A DNA stretch of 60,421 nucleotides from an uncultured Oscillospiraceae bacterium. GTDB taxonomy: Bacteria > Bacillota > Clostridia > Oscillospirales > Oscillospiraceae. Shown piece by piece: positions 33,810 to 42,953 of the stretch; position 1 is the first letter of the stretch; every line of letters starts with the position of its first letter. Where the stretch lies: positions 1 through 60,421 of the forward strand of contig CAPGBJ010000016.1 of assembly GCA_948616425.1 (NCBI GenBank). Direction: 5' to 3'. The notes beneath the pieces were generated by a model. That model worked only from the letters and a program-made list of their open reading frames with translations, was not told the origin of the DNA and did not search any database. The position numbers and the translations under genes are program-made.

Positions 33810-34784
33810 ATGTCTCTGCCCAGTTTTCCCAATATTGACCCGCCCATCAAGCGGGAAGACGCAGTCAATCAGATCCTTTCCTCCATTGCGATGGAGGAGT
33901 TAGGAATGAGCCATATCTTGAACGCCGAGGGCGAAAAGCTGCAATATATCCTTGGCACTTTGCCCGGCCTCAGCGGCCCCGCCGCTACCGTAAAAGACGT
34001 GCTGAACGCCAATGAGAGTGTCAAGGATCTGCTGGAAACCGCCACGCAGAACCAGCTCCTCCTCAAATCCAAGATGGAGTGCGCGCTGGATACCACCCCC
34101 GCACAGGGTCCCGCTGGACCCGCTGGCTCCACCGGCCCCACTGGGCCTGCCGGCCCCACTGGAGCTACTGGACCCACCGGCTCCGCTGGCGCGGCAGGAG
34201 CGGCAGGAGCGACAGGCTCCACCGGTCCCACTGGCCCTGCCGGTGCAACGGGCGCTACCGGCCCTGCCGGGCCCACCGGTCCAACGGGGCCTGCCGGAAG
34301 ATATTCCCAAGGTATGGATGGCCCCACGGGTCCTACCGGCCCAACCGGTCCCACCGGCCCTAACGTCACAGCCACCCACACCTTTGCTTCAAATTACACG
34401 GGAGGCACCGTCCTCCCCGATCCATTAGGCGACGCTCTATTAGGTGTCACGGTGCCGTTGCCGAATATCGGGCAGAGCTCCACAAAGATTGACTTCGATA
34501 AAGCCAGCAGCGAGTTTATTTCGAAAATAGACGGATATTTCCAGATTTCCTACAACCTGAATCCCTCCACACCGGTGGTGGGCACTGCTCAGATCGTCAT
34601 CAACAATAAGGTCAATAAAGCCTCCGTCATGACTCCGCAGCTGGCCGCGAATCACTTCTCCGGCACGATCCTAGTGCCGCTGAGCAAGGGTGACAGGGTC
34701 TCCCTGCGGGTGATCAGTGTCTCGCCGGTCGTGCTGCCGGCTAATTCTGCCGGGGCCTCCCAGCTCATTCTCCGCCTGGCCTGA
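33810..34784 (+). CDS. Collagen-like (BclA-type) protein 3
   Basis: The 324-residue protein is nearly identical to protein 1 over its first 95 residues and has Gly-X-Y repeats at about 100-185 with a short break (RYSQGMD), but its C-terminal beta domain (SSTKIDFDKASSEFISKIDG) differs. The leader before its ATG also resembles the leader of gene 1, which points to a duplication of the gene with its upstream region. AGAAAGGAG lies 8 bases before the ATG. A perfect hairpin at 34873 follows. Confidence 0.85.
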   Translation: MSLPSFPNIDPPIKREDAVNQILSSIAMEELGMSHILNAEGEKLQYILGTLPGLSGPAATVKDVLNANESVKDLLETATQNQLLLKSKMECALDTTPAQGPAGPAGSTGPTGPAGPTGATGPTGSAGAAGAAGATGSTGPTGPAGATGATGPAGPTGPTGPAGRYSQGMDGPTGPTGPTGPTGPNVTATHTFASNYTGGTVLPDPLGDALLGVTVPLPNIGQSSTKIDFDKASSEFISKIDGYFQISYNLNPSTPVVGTAQIVINNKVNKASVMTPQLAANHFSGTILVPLSKGDRVSLRVISVSPVVLPANSAGASQLILRLA

Positions 34785-34872
34785 TGTATAGGCTTTGAAA
34801 AAACGAAACCCGTGTGAGCCACAGAAGTGAAGCCATAAAAATATAGTAGAGGACACCTGAAGAAAAGAAATC

Positions 34873-34905
34873 GCCGGAACCTGTTGCGATGCAACAGGTT
34901 CCGGC
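34873..34905 (+). terminator. Perfect 15-bp hairpin after the collagen-like genes
   Basis: GCCGGAACCTGTTGC and GCAACAGGTTCCGGC pair around GAT. The T-rich side lies on the reverse strand (TTTCTTTTCTT), and the forward strand has none, so the terminator call for the collagen operon is uncertain. The rest of 34785-35040 shows no gene. Confidence 0.5.
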
Positions 34906-35042
34906 ACTAAAATGAGGTTCCCATTTCAAATCCGGGTGGTAACTCCAAAATTCATACTTCCTACTTTGCATCGCTGTTTTGTAGGGGTATATGAATTCTA
35001 CAGAAAATATGATGGACTGGAGGAACTGACTTTTATGGAATA

Positions 35043-35195
35043 CGCCGCAGTGAGATTTACGGTCTGAAATGGGAAGCGGTGGATTCTGATGCTGGGAAGG
35101 TCTATGTTTGCCACACTGCGGTGAAGAATGAGGGAGAGATTGTCTTTTCGGACAATATCGAGACGGCTACCAGCCGGCGTCATCTTCCTCTTTAG
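35043..35195 (+). pseudogene. Tyrosine recombinase (integrase) C-terminal remnant
   Basis: The 50-codon frame RRSEIYGLKWEAVDSDAGKV ... TATSRRHLPL matches the Arg box I region of phage-type integrases (LRRGEI-L-W-D), where the first Arg is catalytic, and ends at a TAG. The N-terminal part and the remaining catalytic residues are missing. It points at the 3' end of tRNA-Val about 100 bases away, the classic place for an integrase next to its attachment site. Confidence 0.6.
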
Positions 35196-35258
35196 AGACC
35201 GTTGCGGGACATTTGCGGGACATTTTTGACACTTGCAGATTTTTTGAAGTAAAAAAAG

Positions 35259-35294
35259 AAAAAGTTCCGAAACCTAACGATTTCGGAACTTTTT
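35259..35294 (-). terminator. Intrinsic terminator of the tRNA operon
   Basis: AAAAAGTTCCGAAA pairs with TTTCGGAACTTTTT around an 8-base loop. On the reverse strand it begins two bases after the CCA of tRNA-Val and ends in a long T-run. Confidence 0.88.
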
Positions 35295-35295
35295 C

Positions 35296-35371
35296 TGGTG
35301 GAGACAACAGAACTCGAATCTGTGACCTCTCGCGTGTGAGGCGAGCGCTCTACCGGCTGAGCTATGCCTCC
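35296..35371 (-). tRNA. tRNA-Val (anticodon CAC)
   Basis: The reverse strand folds into a cloverleaf with acceptor GGAGGCA/TGTCTCC, an anticodon loop CTCACAC in the stem CTCGC/GCGAG, a T-loop TTCGAGT and an encoded CCA end. It reads GUG codons. It is the last of three tRNA genes. Confidence 0.95.
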
Positions 35372-35393
35372 GTGTGTAACGGCTGGGTAAAGG

Positions 35394-35468
35394 TGGTGAC
35401 CCGGACGGGACTCGAACCCGTGTTGCCGCCGTGAAAGGGCGGAGTCTTAACCGCTTGACCACCGGGCC
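35394..35468 (-). tRNA. tRNA-Glu (anticodon TTC)
   Basis: Acceptor GGCCCGG/CCGGGTC, anticodon loop CTTTCAC in CCGCC/GGCGG, T-loop TTCGAGT and encoded CCA are all present. It lies 22 bases upstream of tRNA-Val in the transcript. Confidence 0.95.
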
Positions 35469-35507
35469 GTTTTTATATGGAAACGGACGCCTGTCCGTTT
35501 TTTGTAG

Positions 35508-35584
35508 TGGTAGCGGCAACTGGATTTGAACCAGTGACACCGCGGGTATGAACCGCGTGCTCTAGCCAACTGAGCTATGCCGCC
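35508..35584 (-). tRNA. tRNA-Met (anticodon CAT)
   Basis: Acceptor GGCGGCA/TGCCGCT, anticodon loop TTCATAC in CGCGG/CCGCG, T-loop TTCAAAT and encoded CCA. The sequence fits an elongator Met tRNA better than Ile2 or the initiator, although that was judged by eye. First gene of the tRNA operon. Confidence 0.92.
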
Positions 35585-35614
35585 GTGTCACGCCCCTGGA
35601 ACAGGGCAAGGGAT

Positions 35615-35643
35615 AGTATAGCGGATTCCCCCCCAATTGTCAA
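35615..35643 (-). promoter_or_regulatory. Promoter of the tRNA operon
   Basis: On the reverse strand TTGACA and TATACT are separated by exactly 17 bases, ending 30 bases before tRNA-Met. Confidence 0.88.
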
Positions 35644-35708
35644 CCGTTTTTTTAAAAATTTTTCCTTTTTTCTTTTCCCCTCCGGGTGTGGGCCCGGAGA
35701 GGAATATT

Positions 35709-36533
35709 TTAGTCCTGAAAGAAGGGGGACACAAGGCTGTGGAGCTCCTTGTACTGCTCCCGGCCCGTACAGTACTCATCCAAGTCTGTGAGCGTTATCT
35801 CATGGCCGTCCTGGAACCGCAGGGCGTAGTTTCTGGTGGTGTAGGTATGACGTCTTAAACGGTCACCAGCGAAGGTTTCGAGATAGAACTCTGATTCCTC
35901 CAACGCCTCATAGGAGTGCCAGCTGGTCCGGATGCCCAGGACGTAGGTTGACACCCCAGCGGAGCTGGCTTCCGTCCGGCTGAGGCAGGAGAGCAGGACC
36001 GGCCCCCAAAAGAGTGCCAGCCCGGCGGCGATCAGGAGCAGCCCGCCTTTCAGCTGGGACAAAAAGGGGCGGAACTCGATTTTGGATTGGAACCAGTCCC
36101 GCAGTGCGAAAAACAGGGTGTTGAACGCAATGCTAAAAGTGCCGAAGTTCAACATGCACACGAGAAAGGCCACAATCGTACTGGAGAATCCATATTGCAG
36201 ATAAAGGGTCTCGGGTCCCACCAGAAACCAGCGGTGAAGCTGAGTCTGGTAGCTGAAAACAAACAGATACAGCGAGGCAGCGCAGCCCAAAAGAAGCGCG
36301 AAAAAGGAGTCTTTTGGCTTCTGAGTTGAATTGATTTCCTGGTCTGCCCGCTCCCGTCTCTTCTGCTGGCTGGAGGGGAGGCTGCTATAAGCAGGACCTT
36401 TCTTTTTCTGGCACCACCAGGCCTGCTTTTTGTCCGCCCTGACACTGGACTGTCTGGCCAGCGCACTGGCCCGCGCCCTCCTCTCCCGGAGCTTTTTCCG
36501 CTCCAGGGAGGAGGGGGACTTTTTTCTGGACAC
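35709..36533 (-). CDS. Hypothetical membrane protein
   Basis: The 274-residue protein has a strongly basic N-terminal tail of about 70 residues (RKKLRERRARASALARQSS), then three or four membrane segments (about 78-96, 113-140, 160-182). A C-terminal soluble domain of about 80 residues (YLETFAGDRLRRHTYTTRNY) ends the protein. I do not recognise a family. It begins with GTG 4 bases after the purL stop, so it is probably translated from the purL transcript, but no functional link to purine synthesis is evident. Confidence 0.75.
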   Translation of the reverse strand: MSRKKSPSSLERKKLRERRARASALARQSSVRADKKQAWWCQKKKGPAYSSLPSSQQKRRERADQEINSTQKPKDSFFALLLGCAASLYLFVFSYQTQLHRWFLVGPETLYLQYGFSSTIVAFLVCMLNFGTFSIAFNTLFFALRDWFQSKIEFRPFLSQLKGGLLLIAAGLALFWGPVLLSCLSRTEASSAGVSTYVLGIRTSWHSYEALEESEFYLETFAGDRLRRHTYTTRNYALRFQDGHEITLTDLDEYCTGREQYKELHSLVSPFFQD

Positions 36534-36539
36534 GGCGGC

Positions 36540-39500
36540 TTATTTGAAGTACTCCGCGCCGCTCTCGAACAGGGGCATGTGCTTCTCACCGGGGATGTTG
36601 ACCGCCACGAAGGGGCCCCGGCGCTCCAGGTGGCCCATCTTGCCGAAGACCCGGCCATCAGGGGAGAAGATACCCTCGATGGCCTCCATAGAGCCGTTGG
36701 GGTTGGCCAGAATGTCCATGGTGGGCCGGCCCGATTGGTCCACATATTGGGTGCCCACCTGGCCTTGGGCAATCAGGTCGGCAATCACAGGGGCAGGGGC
36801 GACGAAGCGGCCCTCGCCGTGGGAGATGGGGATGGTGTGCAGGTCGCCCACCTGGCACTTGAGCATCCAGGGGGACTTCACGCTGGCCACCCGGGTGGTG
36901 ACGTACCGGCTCTGGTGGCGGCCGATCAGATTGTAGGTCAGGGTGGGGCAATTTTCGTCCATGGGGCGGATCTCGCCAAAGGGGACCAGTCCCAGCTTCA
37001 CCAGGGCCTGAAAGCCGTTGCAGATGCCCAGCATCAGTCCGTCCCGGTGGTGGAGCAGGTCCATAATGGCGTCGCTGAGGGCGGGGTTGCGCAGGAAGGA
37101 GGCGATAAACTTGCCCGAGCCCTCGGGCTCGTCGCCGCCGGAGAAGCCGCCAGGGAGGACCACCATCTGGGCCCCCTGGATGGCCTGTTCCAGGGCTTGG
37201 GCGGACTGGGCCAGCAGGTGGGTGGATAGGTTGCGTACCACCACAATCTCCGGGTCAATGCCGGCGCGGATGCAGGCCCGGGCGGTGTCATACTCACAGT
37301 TGGTACCGGGGAACACGGGGATCACCGCCTTGGGATGGGCCGCCTTGTACCTACAGACGGCGGGGGAGCGCCCCTCCCAGGAGATGGCCTGAACAGTGTC
37401 GGCGGACCCCGCCCTGGTGGGGTAGACCTCCTCCAGCACACCCTCGTTGCGGGCTAAGAGCTCATCGACAGGAGCGCAGTCGGCTCCAATGGTGATGACA
37501 GGCTCGGCAGTGGTTTTACCAATCTGAGAGGCCCAGGGGCCCTCGGGGAGCTCCTCCGTGAGCTCGGCCACAATGCCGCCAGGGTTGGGCAGGTCCCAGG
37601 CCAGCTCGGTCTCGTTGTCGACAAAGCCAATCCGGTTGCCGAAGGACATCTTCATCACGGCCTCGGCCTCGCCGTTCTCCGCCGCCCAGGCGGCTTTGAC
37701 CTTTCCTGCCTTGCAGAGGGTGTGGAACTCCTCCCAGGCGGCCTTTTGGCCCTCCGCTGTGGCGTCGCCAATAAAGAGGTACACCGGATGCCCCGCCTCC
37801 TTGAACTCGGGGGTGATGACCTCCCCGGCTTTTATGGGGGCGATAGCGAAGGAGATAAGGGTGGGGGGCACGTCCCTGTCCAGGAAGGAGCCGGACATGG
37901 AGTCCTTGCCGCCGATGGCGGCGGCGCCGTAGTCCAGCTGGGCGTCCAGCGCCCCCAGCAGGGCGGCGGCGGGCTTGCCCCAGCGGGCGGGCTCGTCCCG
38001 GAGCTTCTCAAAGAACTCCTGAAGGGTGAGGTATACCTTTCTATAGTCCGCCCCGGCAGCCACCAGCTTGGCAATGGAGTTGGTAACAGCCTGATATGCC
38101 CCTACATAAGGGTCTACGGACAGGGCGTCTGGGTCGCAGCCCCAGGCCATGACGCTGGCCTGGTCGGTCTCCTGTCCCGGCAGGACGGGCAGCAGGGCCG
38201 CCATGGCCTGGGCGGGGGTGACCTGATATCTGCCGCCGAAGGGCATCAGGACGCTTCCTGCCCCGATGGAGCCGTCAAACCGCTCGGTCAGCCCTCGGCG
38301 AGAGGCACACTTGAGGCTGGAGGCCATCTCCCGCAGGGTTTTGAACGGCTCTTGCCCAAGGGCGGAGCGGTCCTTTCTGTCCACAGACACCGCCGCGTGC
38401 TTCACCGCGCCGTTGGTGTTGAGGAAGGCCCGGGACAGGTCGGCGATCTTCTGTCCCTTCCAGCGCATCACCATGCGGGGGCTCTCGGTGACGACGGCCA
38501 CCCGGTAGGCCTCCAGATTTTCCTTTTCGGCGGCGGCGATGAACTGGGCCTCGTCCTCCAGGGCCACCACCACAGCCATCCGCTCCTGGCTCTCGGAGAT
38601 GGCCAGCTCGGTGCCGTCCAGGCCGTCATACTTTTTGCGCACCGCGTCCAAATTGATCTCCAGGCCGTCAGCCAGCTCTCCGATGGCCACGGACACGCCG
38701 CCCGCCCCGAAGTCGTTGCACCGTTTGATGAGCCGGGTGACCTCGCCGTCCCGGAACAGCCGCTGAATCTTTCGCTCCTCTGGGGCGTTGCCCTTCTGGA
38801 CCTCGGAGGCCATGGTGGCGAGGGACTTCTTATTGTGGCTTTTGGATGAGCCGGTGGCCCCGCCGATGCCGTCCCGGCCGGTGCGTCCGCCCAACAGGAC
38901 GACCACATCCCCGGGGGCGGGCCGCTCTCGGCGGACATTCTCCGCGGGGGCCGCGCCCACCACCGCGCCGCACTCCAGCCGCTTGGCGACGTAACCCTCA
39001 TGGTATACCTCGGCCACGTGGCCGGTGGCCAGGCCGATCTGATTGCCGTAGGAGGAGTAGCCCGCCGCCGCCGTCTGACACAGTTTTCGCTGAGGCAGCT
39101 TTCCCTCTAACGTCTGCGCGAGGGGGACACGGGGGTCGCCCGCGCCGGTAAAGCGCATGGCCTGGTGGACATACACCCGACCGGACAGGGGGTCTCGGAT
39201 GCAGCCGCCGATGCAGGTGGCCGCCCCTCCGAAGGGCTCGATCTCGGTGGGGTGGTTGTGGGTCTCGTTTTTGAACATGAGCAGCCAGTCCTGGGTCTCG
39301 CCGTCCACAACCGCGGGGACGTGGATGGAACAGGCGTTGATTTCCTCGCTCTCGTCCAGTTCAGGGAGCATTCCCCGCTTTTTCAGAACCTTGGTGCCGA
39401 TGGTGGCTATGTCCATCAGGGTCTGAGGACGGGCCGCTGCCCGCTCCTCGCCGTAGACTTCTACCCGGGCGGCCAAGTAGCGATCATAGGCCGCCCTCAC

Positions 39501-40235
39501 CTCGGGGTCATCGATGGTGATCTTGTCCAGGTGGGTGGAGAAGGTGGTGTGGCGGCAGTGGTCGGACCAGTAGGTGTCCACCACCCGCACCTCGGTGATG
39601 GTGGGGTCCCTCTTCTCCTCGTCCCGGAAGTAGGACTGCAAAAATTTCAGGTCGTCCAGATCCATGGCCAGCCCAAGCTGGTCCAGCAGGGCGGTGAGAC
39701 CGGCCTCGTCCAGGGCGGTGAAGCCGGCCACCGTGTCCACCTGGTCGGGGCTGGCGTGCTCACGCACCAGGGTCTCGGGCTTCTCCAGGGAGGCCTCCCG
39801 GCTCTCCACCGGGTTGATGAGGAAGGCCTTGATCTTGTCCAGGTCCCCCTGAGACAGCCCGCCCCACAGCAAGTACATCTTGGCATAGGCGACGAGGGGC
39901 CGGTCCACCCCGGCCATGAGCTGGATGCACTGGGCCGCCGAGTCGGCCCGCTGGTCAAACTGCCCCGGCAGGGCCTCCACGGCGAAGAAGGCCCCCGCCA
40001 TGCGGGGCATGGGGAAGTCCTCGTCATAGACCAGATCCACCTGGGGCTCGGAGAAGACGATGTCCTTGGCCCGCTGGTAGACCTCTCGGTCGATCCGCTC
40101 CACGTCGTACCGGTTTAGGATATCCACCGACTGGAGCCCGTCAATGCCCAGCTGCTCCCGCAGTTGCCTGCACAAGCCCTGCGCCTCTACGTCAAAGCCC
40201 TCTTTTTTCTTGGAATAACAGCGGTAAACACTCAT
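36540..40235 (-). CDS. purL: Phosphoribosylformylglycinamidine synthase (single chain)
   Basis: The 1231-residue enzyme converts FGAR, glutamine and ATP to FGAM in purine synthesis. It holds the N-terminal PurS-like domain, two AIRS-type ATP domains (VVDTYWSDHCRHTTFSTHLD near 250; FKNETHNHPTEIEPFGGAAT near 315) and a C-terminal glutamine amidotransferase domain with catalytic Cys in GICNGFQAL near 1070. The large one-chain form is normal for Clostridia of this kind; Bacillus uses three separate subunits. The ATG at 40235 lies 7 bases behind AGAGGAG, and an earlier in-frame start at 40328 has no ribosome site. No purine riboswitch was recognised in the 96 bases upstream. Confidence 0.96.
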   Translation of the reverse strand: MSVYRCYSKKKEGFDVEAQGLCRQLREQLGIDGLQSVDILNRYDVERIDREVYQRAKDIVFSEPQVDLVYDEDFPMPRMAGAFFAVEALPGQFDQRADSAAQCIQLMAGVDRPLVAYAKMYLLWGGLSQGDLDKIKAFLINPVESREASLEKPETLVREHASPDQVDTVAGFTALDEAGLTALLDQLGLAMDLDDLKFLQSYFRDEEKRDPTITEVRVVDTYWSDHCRHTTFSTHLDKITIDDPEVRAAYDRYLAARVEVYGEERAAARPQTLMDIATIGTKVLKKRGMLPELDESEEINACSIHVPAVVDGETQDWLLMFKNETHNHPTEIEPFGGAATCIGGCIRDPLSGRVYVHQAMRFTGAGDPRVPLAQTLEGKLPQRKLCQTAAAGYSSYGNQIGLATGHVAEVYHEGYVAKRLECGAVVGAAPAENVRRERPAPGDVVVLLGGRTGRDGIGGATGSSKSHNKKSLATMASEVQKGNAPEERKIQRLFRDGEVTRLIKRCNDFGAGGVSVAIGELADGLEINLDAVRKKYDGLDGTELAISESQERMAVVVALEDEAQFIAAAEKENLEAYRVAVVTESPRMVMRWKGQKIADLSRAFLNTNGAVKHAAVSVDRKDRSALGQEPFKTLREMASSLKCASRRGLTERFDGSIGAGSVLMPFGGRYQVTPAQAMAALLPVLPGQETDQASVMAWGCDPDALSVDPYVGAYQAVTNSIAKLVAAGADYRKVYLTLQEFFEKLRDEPARWGKPAAALLGALDAQLDYGAAAIGGKDSMSGSFLDRDVPPTLISFAIAPIKAGEVITPEFKEAGHPVYLFIGDATAEGQKAAWEEFHTLCKAGKVKAAWAAENGEAEAVMKMSFGNRIGFVDNETELAWDLPNPGGIVAELTEELPEGPWASQIGKTTAEPVITIGADCAPVDELLARNEGVLEEVYPTRAGSADTVQAISWEGRSPAVCRYKAAHPKAVIPVFPGTNCEYDTARACIRAGIDPEIVVVRNLSTHLLAQSAQALEQAIQGAQMVVLPGGFSGGDEPEGSGKFIASFLRNPALSDAIMDLLHHRDGLMLGICNGFQALVKLGLVPFGEIRPMDENCPTLTYNLIGRHQSRYVTTRVASVKSPWMLKCQVGDLHTIPISHGEGRFVAPAPVIADLIAQGQVGTQYVDQSGRPTMDILANPNGSMEAIEGIFSPDGRVFGKMGHLERRGPFVAVNIPGEKHMPLFESGAEYFK

Positions 40236-40331
40236 GGTCTTCTCTCCTCTATTTTCATGTTGTATATTTTGGGGCGGGACGCTTCGTGAGGCGTCCGCTG
40301 CCAACGGTCTGTGGGATTCTGCGGACATGCC

Positions 40332-41864
40332 CTACGAGATGTTCCATTGCTCTATGCTGTAAAACACATTCCCCCGCACCGGGGACAGTCCAGACAGCTG
40401 GCCCCACTGGGTGAGGACGGAGCCGTTTTTAAAGGCGATGGGGATGATAGGGACCTGATCCTTGAGGTGGGCGAACAGGGCCTGCGCGGCGTCGGGCTTG
40501 TCCGTGGGGGAGGCGGCGCGGAGGGCGGACAGCAGGCGATCTGTTTCTGCGTCCTGCCAGCCGCCGTAATTCAGGGCGCCGGAGGAGGAGAGCAGCGGGG
40601 CCAAATCGAAATCGGCGGTGAATACGGTCTCTCCCAGGTACAGGTCGAACTCCCCGCGGGACAGCGCGGAGGTGTAGTCCTCAAAAGACAGCTGATTCAG
40701 GGTGACAGCCAGTCCCGCGGCCTCCAGCTGATAGGCCACGCGCTGTGCGGCGGCGGCCTTGCTCACATTCTCGTTGTTGACCAGCAGAGTAAGGGATTTC
40801 CCCTGGAGGCGCAGCCCCTCCAGCAGGGCGACCAGACGTTCCGGGTCGTAGGAGGGGGCGTCGTCGGCGGAGGCTGGATGGTACAGCGGACTGTCTGGAT
40901 GGACCGGGAGGAGGGCGGGCACCGCGTGGTTGGCGTAGATGTTAGACACGATTGTCGTCCGGTCTGCGGCCAGCGCCAGCGCCTGACGGACCTGGGCAGA
41001 GCGGCACAGGCCGTTCTGGGTGTTGAAGCCCAGGTAGAGAAAATCGGTGGTGGCGTAGTCCCAGGTCTGGTAGTTGCCCCCGTAACCCATGGAGCTAGTG
41101 GCCATCAGGTCCACATCCACCAGCGAGATTTCCCCGGCGTCGAAGGAGTAAATCAGTTCGTCGCTCTTGTCTACTGGGTGGAGCGGGATGGTCTGGACTG
41201 GCAGGGCCTTTTCGGTCTGCCACCAGCTGGTCCGGGCGATGAGGGTCAGACTGTCCCCCTGTTCAGACAGCGTATAGGGCCCCGTGCCGGCAGGACGTTC
41301 CCCGCTGCCCAGGGAGATGGGGATGTCCAGCAGGAGGGGGAGAGAGCCGTTGGGCTGGCGGAGGGTAATCACAACTTGGTCGGGGGCCTGTTCCGGAGCG
41401 GTGATGGAGACGATGTCGGACAGCCGCCGCTGATACCGCCCCTTGGCGGTGCGGGCCAACTCCAGTGCGTCGGCCACCTCTCGGCCGGTGAGGGGAGTGC
41501 CGTCAGAGAAGGTGATTCCAGGGCGCAGGGAAAAGGTCCAAACCAGCTTGTCTTCACTGACAGTATAGTTGCGGCACAGGACGGGCTGAGCCTGAAAGGC
41601 CTTGTCCACGGCGAAGAGGGGCTCGTACAGCAGGGGGGACAGTGTGAGATTGGCCCGGTTTGCGTCCAGAACCGGGTGGAGGCTGAATTCCGGATAGACG
41701 GCCAAGGTGAAAGCGGCGGCTTCCGGGGCCTGTTGTTCCCCCTGGCTGGCCGCGCCCAAGGGGGAGGAAGAGGCGCTTGGGCTGTTGACCCCGGTCTCTG
41801 GGCGACAGGCGGCGAGAGAGAGGAGCAAAGCGAGGAGAGGGGCGAAGATACGATATCGTTTCAT
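40332..41864 (-). CDS. ABC transporter substrate-binding lipoprotein (SBP_bac_5, peptide type)
   Basis: The 510-residue protein has a lipoprotein signal (LLALLLSLAAC, lipid Cys at 20), a Ser/Gln-rich linker, and a family 5 solute-binding fold (ALAADRTTIVSNIYANHAVP, VWTFSLRPGITFSDGTPLTG). It would bind oligopeptides or nickel-like solutes outside the membrane for import. No permease or ATPase genes are adjacent, so it is an orphan binding protein that would need a transporter encoded elsewhere. The ATG at 41864 follows AAAGGA. It lies between pgeF and purL on the same strand. Confidence 0.88.
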   Translation of the reverse strand: MKRYRIFAPLLALLLSLAACRPETGVNSPSASSSPLGAASQGEQQAPEAAAFTLAVYPEFSLHPVLDANRANLTLSPLLYEPLFAVDKAFQAQPVLCRNYTVSEDKLVWTFSLRPGITFSDGTPLTGREVADALELARTAKGRYQRRLSDIVSITAPEQAPDQVVITLRQPNGSLPLLLDIPISLGSGERPAGTGPYTLSEQGDSLTLIARTSWWQTEKALPVQTIPLHPVDKSDELIYSFDAGEISLVDVDLMATSSMGYGGNYQTWDYATTDFLYLGFNTQNGLCRSAQVRQALALAADRTTIVSNIYANHAVPALLPVHPDSPLYHPASADDAPSYDPERLVALLEGLRLQGKSLTLLVNNENVSKAAAAQRVAYQLEAAGLAVTLNQLSFEDYTSALSRGEFDLYLGETVFTADFDLAPLLSSSGALNYGGWQDAETDRLLSALRAASPTDKPDAAQALFAHLKDQVPIIPIAFKNGSVLTQWGQLSGLSPVRGNVFYSIEQWNIS

Positions 41865-41922
41865 ATCCGTTCCTTTGCAGATTGTTGTAGAATCACATGG
41901 TCCAACGGGGGTGAGCACAGTG

Positions 41923-42735
41923 TCAGACCAGCTGGATGACTGCGGCCATGCTGCCCCGTTTGCCCCCCTGGACCCGGTGGGACCAGAAGAGGTCCAGATG
42001 ACAGGCGGTGCAGGCGGAACACAGGGCGATATGGGATTGGGCAACGCCGGCCTGTCTCAGCCAGTGGGCGTTAATCTCTTTCAGGTCCACCGAGAATTTT
42101 CCTGGGGTGGAGCGGGCGCGGATGTAGGGGGAGGCCTGTTCCCCCAGTGCGGCCCGCAGGTTGTCGGGGACGTCGGCGTGGGTCTCGAAACAGCAGGGAC
42201 CGATGCCCGGGCCAATGGCGGCCAGGATATGTTCTGGGTGAGAGCCGTAGGTTTGTGTCATGGCCTGGACCGCCCGGGCCGCGATTCCAGCCGCGGTACC
42301 CCGCCAGCCGGCGTGGGCGGCGGCGATACACCGCCTTGTTGGGTCATAGAGCAGGATGGGGATGCAGTCTCCGGAAAAGATGGTCAGGCACACCCCGGGG
42401 GTGTCGGTGATGAGACCATCTGCCTCGAAGGTGCCGGGGGCGGCGGAATCTCCCAGCGTGTCGGCCCGGGTAACCGGACGGACAAGATCGCTGTGGACCT
42501 GGTGGTTTTTGACCAGGGCGGTGGCGTCTGTCCCCACTGCGGTACAAAAGCGGGAAAAATTCTCTCGAATGTTGGCCGGGGCGTCCCCTCGGCTGGCGCC
42601 CAGGTTGAGTGTGTTCCAGGGGGCGGGGGAGACGCCGCCCAGCCGGGTGGAGAAGCCGTGGGCCGCTCCTGACCAGGCGGGTTCGCCGCAGGCGTAAAAA
42701 GGAACGCCATGGCGCTCCTGTCTGATGATCTCCAT
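41923..42735 (-). CDS. pgeF: Peptidoglycan editing factor, multicopper-oxidase-like (YfiH family)
   Basis: The 270-residue protein carries the Cys/His metal motifs of the family: KNHQVHSD, TIFSGDCIPILLYDP, AAAHAGWRGT and GPGIGPCCFE. PgeF removes wrongly inserted amino acids from peptidoglycan precursors or acts on purine nucleosides, according to different studies of the family. Full length and all expected metal ligands are present. It is followed 58 bases later by the binding-protein gene. Confidence 0.93.
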   Translation of the reverse strand: MEIIRQERHGVPFYACGEPAWSGAAHGFSTRLGGVSPAPWNTLNLGASRGDAPANIRENFSRFCTAVGTDATALVKNHQVHSDLVRPVTRADTLGDSAAPGTFEADGLITDTPGVCLTIFSGDCIPILLYDPTRRCIAAAHAGWRGTAAGIAARAVQAMTQTYGSHPEHILAAIGPGIGPCCFETHADVPDNLRAALGEQASPYIRARSTPGKFSVDLKEINAHWLRQAGVAQSHIALCSACTACHLDLFWSHRVQGGKRGSMAAVIQLV

Positions 42736-42899
42736 GGCGTTTTCCTCCGATATCGTGGGATGAAGCGGTCTCCCGTACTGGCAGACGGGGGAAGCTGCTA
42801 TTCTCCTATTTTATCCTAAAACCTGTCAGATGACAACCCATAACTAGATAGAAATGGGATCTTTTTTTCGTTGCGGAGCGGGACAAACTGCCAAAGGGG

Positions 42900-42946
42900 T
42901 GCCCGGGAGGACAGGCCGCCATGGAAAAGGGGCCGTCCTCCCCGGG
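42900..42946 (-). terminator. GC-rich hairpin behind the small gene at 42954
   Basis: GCCCGGGGAGGAC and GTCCTCCCGGGC pair with a bulge across a loop of about 20 bases. The T-run is weak (CCCCTTT), so termination is tentative. Confidence 0.4.
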
Positions 42947-42953
42947 CCAGCTA

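Noticed and set aside
36579..40118. Several forward-strand frames over 200 residues inside purL
   Set aside because: They are antisense shadows of a GC-rich gene, rich in Gly/His/Val/Arg with no recognisable domain.
40236..40331. Purine riboswitch upstream of purL
   Set aside because: The gap is 96 bases and no purine aptamer motifs were recognised in it.
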